Under the pieces are notes generated by a model. The model was not told where the DNA came from. It was given only the letters and a program-made list of their open reading frames with translations, and did no database searches. DNA of 64,000 bases, taken from assembly GCA_002441135.1 (NCBI GenBank), contig DJVJ01000038.1, positions 139,877-203,876 of the forward strand. Reading direction: 5' to 3'. The position numbers were made by a program, and so were the translations under genes. Positions 60,276 to 64,000 of the stretch are shown here, one piece after another. This DNA is from Caryophanales bacterium UBA6259 (GTDB taxonomy: Bacteria > Bacillota > Bacilli > Tepidibacillales > Tepidibacillaceae). Each line of letters starts with the position of its first letter. Position 1 is the stretch's first letter.

Positions 60276-60815
60276 TTGAAAAAAAACATTAAAAAATGGA
60301 TTCCAACAATGTTCATCTTTTTTCTATCCCTAACAATATTGTTCGGGTTTTATTTTATTTATGAAAAAGTACAAGTGAAGGAACCGATTGTTGAGGCGAT
60401 TGACGATATTGCTGGAGTTCAAGTAGAGGATTTTAAGACAGATAATAAAACCATTGAGATCGTTATTCATTTGGAGGATATTGATAATTTTCAGGAAACA
60501 TATCATGCAATTGTAAATGCAACTGAACCTTTTAAAGGGAATCGTGTTCTTGATTTTGAATTCAAGAGTAATGAGGATCCACAAATATTAAATGCATGGA
60601 ATAGCTCTTATTTTTATATCGCTGAGGCTGTTGCGAAGCATGAATACAGTTTAATACCTGATAAAATGACTCAAATGAAAAAAGAACTTTTATTAGATAA
60701 AATCAATTACTCAATGGACGAGAATAATATTTTTGTTGATCTTCATAAAGGAGATAAAGCACAATATTTTATTATAAAAAGACTTCAGGAGGTGGGCGAC
60801 CATGACCTTAGTTAA
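60276..60815 (+). CDS. Signal-anchored protein coupled to the FtsH-like gene
   Basis: A 179-residue protein with a membrane anchor (about 9-31) and an outer alpha/beta domain of about 145 residues. The family is not recognised. TTG 60276 follows GGGTGGGGAG. It overlaps the downstream AAA protease gene by 14 bp, so translation is coupled and the proteins may act together. Confidence 0.65.
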   Translation: MKKNIKKWIPTMFIFFLSLTILFGFYFIYEKVQVKEPIVEAIDDIAGVQVEDFKTDNKTIEIVIHLEDIDNFQETYHAIVNATEPFKGNRVLDFEFKSNEDPQILNAWNSSYFYIAEAVAKHEYSLIPDKMTQMKKELLLDKINYSMDENNIFVDLHKGDKAQYFIIKRLQEVGDHDLS

Positions 60816-62313
60816 ATATTTATTGGGCATAGTACCTGCCATTGCTGTTTTCTTACTCTATCTAGGGTATAACTTAGGTCCTGTTGTTTTCCTTGGTGTT
60901 GTTGCTTCAATTGGCTATTACCTTCTTCAAGAGCGTAAAGGCTCTCCAATCGGAGTGAAAACGAAAGGAAAAGGGATTAATCATTCCTTGCCTGAAACCA
61001 CAATTCGTTTTGAGGATATTGGTGGTCAAGAGAAAGCAAAAAGAGAATTAATGGAGGCTCTTGATTTTCTGATTTATCAGGAGCAAATACATCAATATGG
61101 AATTAGACCAATTAAAGGTATTTTGTTAGATGGTCCGCCAGGGACAGGAAAGACGTTAATGGCAAAGGCCGCAGCTAATTACACAGATTCCATTTTTATG
61201 GCTGCATCTGGAAGTGAATTCGTAGAAATGTATGTTGGTGTAGGTGCTCAGCGAGTAAGGCAGCTATTTAACGAAGCTAGAGGATTAGCTATAAAAAATA
61301 AAAAGGACAGTGCGATTATCTTTATTGATGAAATCGATGTTATAGGTGGAAAAAGAGAAGGAAAAAACCTAAGAGAATATGATCAAACCCTAAATCAATT
61401 ATTAACAGAGATGGATGGGATTCAGAGTAATGAATCACCAAAGATTTTAATTATGGCAGCTACCAATCGAAAAGATATGCTGGATTCAGCATTGCTAAGA
61501 CCTGGTCGCTTTGATCGACATATCACAGTTGATTTGCCAGACAAAAAAGCCCGTATGAAAATATTAGAGCTTCATACTGCAAAAAAACCAATTGCAGAGG
61601 ATGTAGATTTAGAGCAAATCGCTGGAGAAGCGTATGGCTTTTCAGGTGCTCAATTAGAAAGTGTCACAAATGAGGCTGCGATTTATGCGCTTCGTGAAAA
61701 GGAAAAAGCAATTTCTACAAAGCATTTTTCCTCTGCCATCGATAAAGTGTTGATGGGAGAAGAAAATGATCGGGAAGCAAATATAGAGGAAAAAAGAAGA
61801 GTAGCAATTCATGAGCTTGGCCATGCCATAATCGCAGAATTTGTTAAACCAAACAGTGTTTCTCAGGTTGCTTTACGTCCAAGAGGACAAGCTTTAGGGT
61901 ATGTAAGACACAATCCTACTGATGAACGTTATCTGCACACAAAAGAATCTATTGAAAATGAAATTATGATTGCTTTAGCTGGTTCTGTTGCAGAGGAGAT
62001 TTTTTATGGACACCGTAGCACGGGCTCAAGAAATGACTTTGAGCAGGTACAAAATTATGTTCAGCATATTATTGAAGCAGGCCTAAGTTCATTAGGAATT
62101 ATTAATGTGAAATCTATTTCTAAGGATAAGATAGACCAAGAATCATCTCAAATCATAGAAGCTTTGTTAGAAAAAACAAGAGAAGCTTTAATTCAAGTTA
62201 AGGATGTAATTGAGCGTGCGGTTGATCATTTAGAAAATGAAGAAGTATTAACAGGTATAGAATTTAGAGAAATGATAAAAAATTATACTGATAAGGAAAA
62301 AATATACCAATAG
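60802..62313 (+). CDS. Short FtsH-like membrane AAA+ zinc metalloprotease
   Basis: A 503-residue protein. Two adjacent membrane segments (about 6-22 and 25-42) with almost no outer loop, then the AAA+ domain with GPPGTGKT (111-118), IIFIDE (172-177) and LLRPGRFDRH (second region of homology), then an M41 peptidase domain with HELGH (337-341) and the third ligand Asp412. All catalytic residues are present. Ordinary FtsH is about 640 residues with an outer domain of about 70; that domain is missing. GGAGGTGG precedes ATG. A second, specialised FtsH is the likely reading. Confidence 0.88.
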   Translation: MTLVKYLLGIVPAIAVFLLYLGYNLGPVVFLGVVASIGYYLLQERKGSPIGVKTKGKGINHSLPETTIRFEDIGGQEKAKRELMEALDFLIYQEQIHQYGIRPIKGILLDGPPGTGKTLMAKAAANYTDSIFMAASGSEFVEMYVGVGAQRVRQLFNEARGLAIKNKKDSAIIFIDEIDVIGGKREGKNLREYDQTLNQLLTEMDGIQSNESPKILIMAATNRKDMLDSALLRPGRFDRHITVDLPDKKARMKILELHTAKKPIAEDVDLEQIAGEAYGFSGAQLESVTNEAAIYALREKEKAISTKHFSSAIDKVLMGEENDREANIEEKRRVAIHELGHAIIAEFVKPNSVSQVALRPRGQALGYVRHNPTDERYLHTKESIENEIMIALAGSVAEEIFYGHRSTGSRNDFEQVQNYVQHIIEAGLSSLGIINVKSISKDKIDQESSQIIEALLEKTREALIQVKDVIERAVDHLENEEVLTGIEFREMIKNYTDKEKIYQ

Positions 62314-62341
62314 CCAAATCAAAGGATTTGGCTATTTTTTA
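62311..62341 (+). terminator. Terminator after the FtsH-like gene
   Basis: A 10-bp stem TAGCCAAATC/GATTTGGCTA with loop AAAG and T-run; it overlaps the stop codon. Confidence 0.9.
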
Positions 62342-62433
62342 CTTTAATAATTTTTAAGTTCTTTAAAGGAATAAAGTATCAGAAAAACTAAGGCTTTCGC
62401 TATAGACTTGGCGACAAGCCAAGTTTTTCTAAT
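62341..62433 (+). repeat. 93-bp dispersed repeat, copy C
   Basis: Differs from 36309-36401 at three positions only. Follows a terminator directly, like copy B. The remaining gap to 62662 is AT-rich with a possible -10 TATAAT at 62591-62596 but no clear -35. Confidence 0.8.
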
Positions 62434-62662
62434 TAGTATTTGTAACATGGTTATCTGTAATACTGATTTATGAAGCAAACAAGTGGAACAATGGGTAGAT
62501 TATAGTTTGAATTAGTGATTTTAATTATATTAATCTGTAATACAAAAAAAATATAAATTTATATAACACTTTTCAAATCAACTATGATACTATAATCATT
62601 GTGTGTATTCTAATTAAAGTTAAACAGATATATATAATAAGGATCAATAAGGAGGAATTTAG

Positions 62663-63526
62663 ATGATTCGTAAAGTAGGCGTTATAGGTGCTGGAACAAT
62701 TGGTACAGGACTGACAGAATTATTATCAGAGCATGGTATTGATGTGATTGTGACAGACAAGAATCAAGAAATTTTAGATAAGGCTAAAGAAAATCTGATT
62801 CACAACTTTGATAAAGCGATTGAAAAATTCGGGATTACAGATTCAGAGAAAAAATTGTACCTTTCAAAGGTTACTTATACAATGGATAAAACAAAATTTA
62901 AAGATGTTGATTTGCTAATTGAAGCAGTAGATGAAATTATGGAGCTTAAAAAGGAAATTTTTATGGAGATGGATAAAATTTGCAAGGAAGAGATTCTTTT
63001 TGCGACAAGTACATCTACATTAAGTATCACTGAATTAGGAGCAGCAACAAGTCGTGCAGATAAAATTATTGGTTTACATATGACACATCCTGTGGTTAAA
63101 AGAGATTTAGTACAGATCATTCGTGGTTTAAAAACATCTGATCAAACCTTTAATGAAGCTAAAGCATTTGTTGAACAAATTGGGAAAACAGGAATTCAAG
63201 TTTTTGAATCCCCTGGTTATGTAACCGTTCGATTAATGATGCCATTAATCAATGAAGCTATTCGTCTTGTTAATGAGGGGGTTGCTTCAGCCGAAGATAT
63301 TGATACTGCAATGAAATTAGGTTTTGATTTTCCATATGGTCCATTAGAAATGGCTGATCGCATGGGACTAGATTCCGTTCTTCGTGTAATGGAAATGCTG
63401 TTTAAGGAATATGGAGAAGTTCGTTACCGCCCAGCCTTAATGGTGAAGAAACTAGTGAATGCCGGTCATTTAGGTGAAAAAACAAATGAAGGCTTCTTTA
63501 AATATGAAAACGGGGAACGTATTTAA
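62663..63526 (+). CDS. 3-Hydroxyacyl-CoA dehydrogenase family protein (hydroxybutyryl-CoA dehydrogenase-like)
   Basis: A 287-residue NAD-binding protein with GAGTIG (9-14), LIEAVDE, ATSTSTLSI and the C-terminal helical domain (DTAMKLGFDFPYGPLEMADRMGLD). The catalytic His139 is present, but the partner Asn of HxxNP is His142 (GLHMTHP), and the Asn of the PGFxxNR motif is Val189. Substrate or function may differ from standard 3-hydroxybutyryl-CoA dehydrogenase. AAGGAGGA precedes ATG. ackA follows 17 bp downstream, probably in the same operon. Confidence 0.8.
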   Translation: MIRKVGVIGAGTIGTGLTELLSEHGIDVIVTDKNQEILDKAKENLIHNFDKAIEKFGITDSEKKLYLSKVTYTMDKTKFKDVDLLIEAVDEIMELKKEIFMEMDKICKEEILFATSTSTLSITELGAATSRADKIIGLHMTHPVVKRDLVQIIRGLKTSDQTFNEAKAFVEQIGKTGIQVFESPGYVTVRLMMPLINEAIRLVNEGVASAEDIDTAMKLGFDFPYGPLEMADRMGLDSVLRVMEMLFKEYGEVRYRPALMVKKLVNAGHLGEKTNEGFFKYENGERI

Positions 63527-63543
63527 GAAGGGGGACATAAAAG

Positions 63544-64000
63544 ATGAAAATTTTTGTATTAAACTGTGGTAGTTCTTCATTAAAATATCAGTTATTCAAT
63601 ATGGAAGACGAATCTGTAATTGCTTCTGGTAAAGTAGAACGTATTGGAATGGAAGATGCAATTCTTACACATGAACCAACTGGCAAGGATGAAGTTAAAG
63701 TAGTCGCAGAAATTTTGGAGCATACAACTGCAATTGAAAAAGTGTTTGCTTATCTTGTTGATGAGAAGCATGGAGTGATTAAGGATGTTCATGAAATTGA
63801 GGCAGTTGGTCATCGTGTAGTTCACGGTGGGGAAGTATTCGCTGATTCTGTAAAGGTGGATCAACAGGTTAAAGCGGCGATTAAAGGTGTATTTGATTTA
63901 GCGCCATTACACAACCCTGCTAATCTAATCGGTATTGAAGCTGTAGAAAGTGTATTAGCCGATGTACCAAACGTGGCTGTTTTTGATACAGCATTTCATC
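63544..64000 (+). CDS. ackA: Acetate kinase, N-terminal part (3' end outside window)
   Basis: At least 152 residues of an acetate/propionate kinase that makes ATP from acetyl phosphate. NCGSSSLKYQLF (phosphate loop), GHRVVHGGE and DLAPLHNPANL are diagnostic and argue against butyrate kinase. GGGGG lies upstream of ATG. The frame is open to the last base. With the ketoacid oxidoreductase it fits acetate-forming fermentation. Confidence 0.93.
   Translation, partial: MKIFVLNCGSSSLKYQLFNMEDESVIASGKVERIGMEDAILTHEPTGKDEVKVVAEILEHTTAIEKVFAYLVDEKHGVIKDVHEIEAVGHRVVHGGEVFADSVKVDQQVKAAIKGVFDLAPLHNPANLIGIEAVESVLADVPNVAVFDTAFH

Noticed and set aside
63592..63864. Minus-strand frame in ackA
   Set aside because: Opposite strand of a clear acetate kinase, no start signals.

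Overview
The window comes from the chromosome of a low-GC, endospore-forming Gram-positive bacterium of the Bacillales type. Sporulation and germination genes (spoIVA, sleB, ypeB, ypjB, YIEGIA), HBsu, MecA, TRAP and the gene order all support this: the order follows the Bacillus subtilis sleB-to-ypmB region almost gene for gene. Metabolic hints point to an anaerobic or facultative lifestyle: a pyruvate:ferredoxin-type oxidoreductase at the left edge, a [2Fe-2S] ferredoxin, acetate kinase at the right edge, menaquinone genes (hepS-menG-hepT), and no qcrABC between ypiB and ypjA, where B. subtilis carries it. I cannot name the species.

Layout. 1-9.7 kb: ketoacid oxidoreductase beta subunit (cut at the left edge), lipoprotein deacetylase, B12-type MerR regulator with a degraded cofactor site, mecA, ddl, a primase-helicase fusion with a decayed TOPRIM site, glutamate dehydrogenase and asparaginase. 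9.8-24.6 kb: sleB-ypeB germination pair, PilZ protein, cmk-plsC-S1-fni, yphA-YIEGIA-capping subunit, der-gpsA-ferredoxin, spoIVA, hbs, folE. 24.7-34.8 kb: tRNA-Pro(GGG), LysM protein, mtrB, hepS-menG-hepT, ndk, cheR and a compact aroC-aroB-aroA operon; the trp, hisC and tyrA genes that B. subtilis has here are missing. 34.8-36.4 kb: a candidate orphan small RNA, then an ECF sigma factor with a likely self-recognised promoter and a membrane partner. 36.5-51 kb: ypiA, ypiB, ypjA, ypjB, ypjC, dapB-mgsA-cca-birA, and panBCD behind a structured leader. 51-60 kb: dinG, then an inserted block (catalytically dead metallo-beta-lactamase-fold protein, Ku, ATP-dependent ligase, beta-barrel protein, primase-polymerase, small protein), then ypmA and ypmB. 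60-64 kb: a short FtsH-like protease with an overlapping membrane partner, a hydroxyacyl-CoA dehydrogenase-like protein and the start of ackA.

About 25 intrinsic terminators divide the window into short transcription units. A dispersed repeat occurs as two near-identical 93-bp copies 26 kb apart plus partial copies, and a 16-bp tandem repeat starts inside the last codons of panD. The most unusual items are the Twinkle-like primase-helicase with a dead primase site, the candidate small RNA at 34904-34990, the short FtsH plus its partner, and the split NHEJ module placed in the conserved dinG-ypmA junction.
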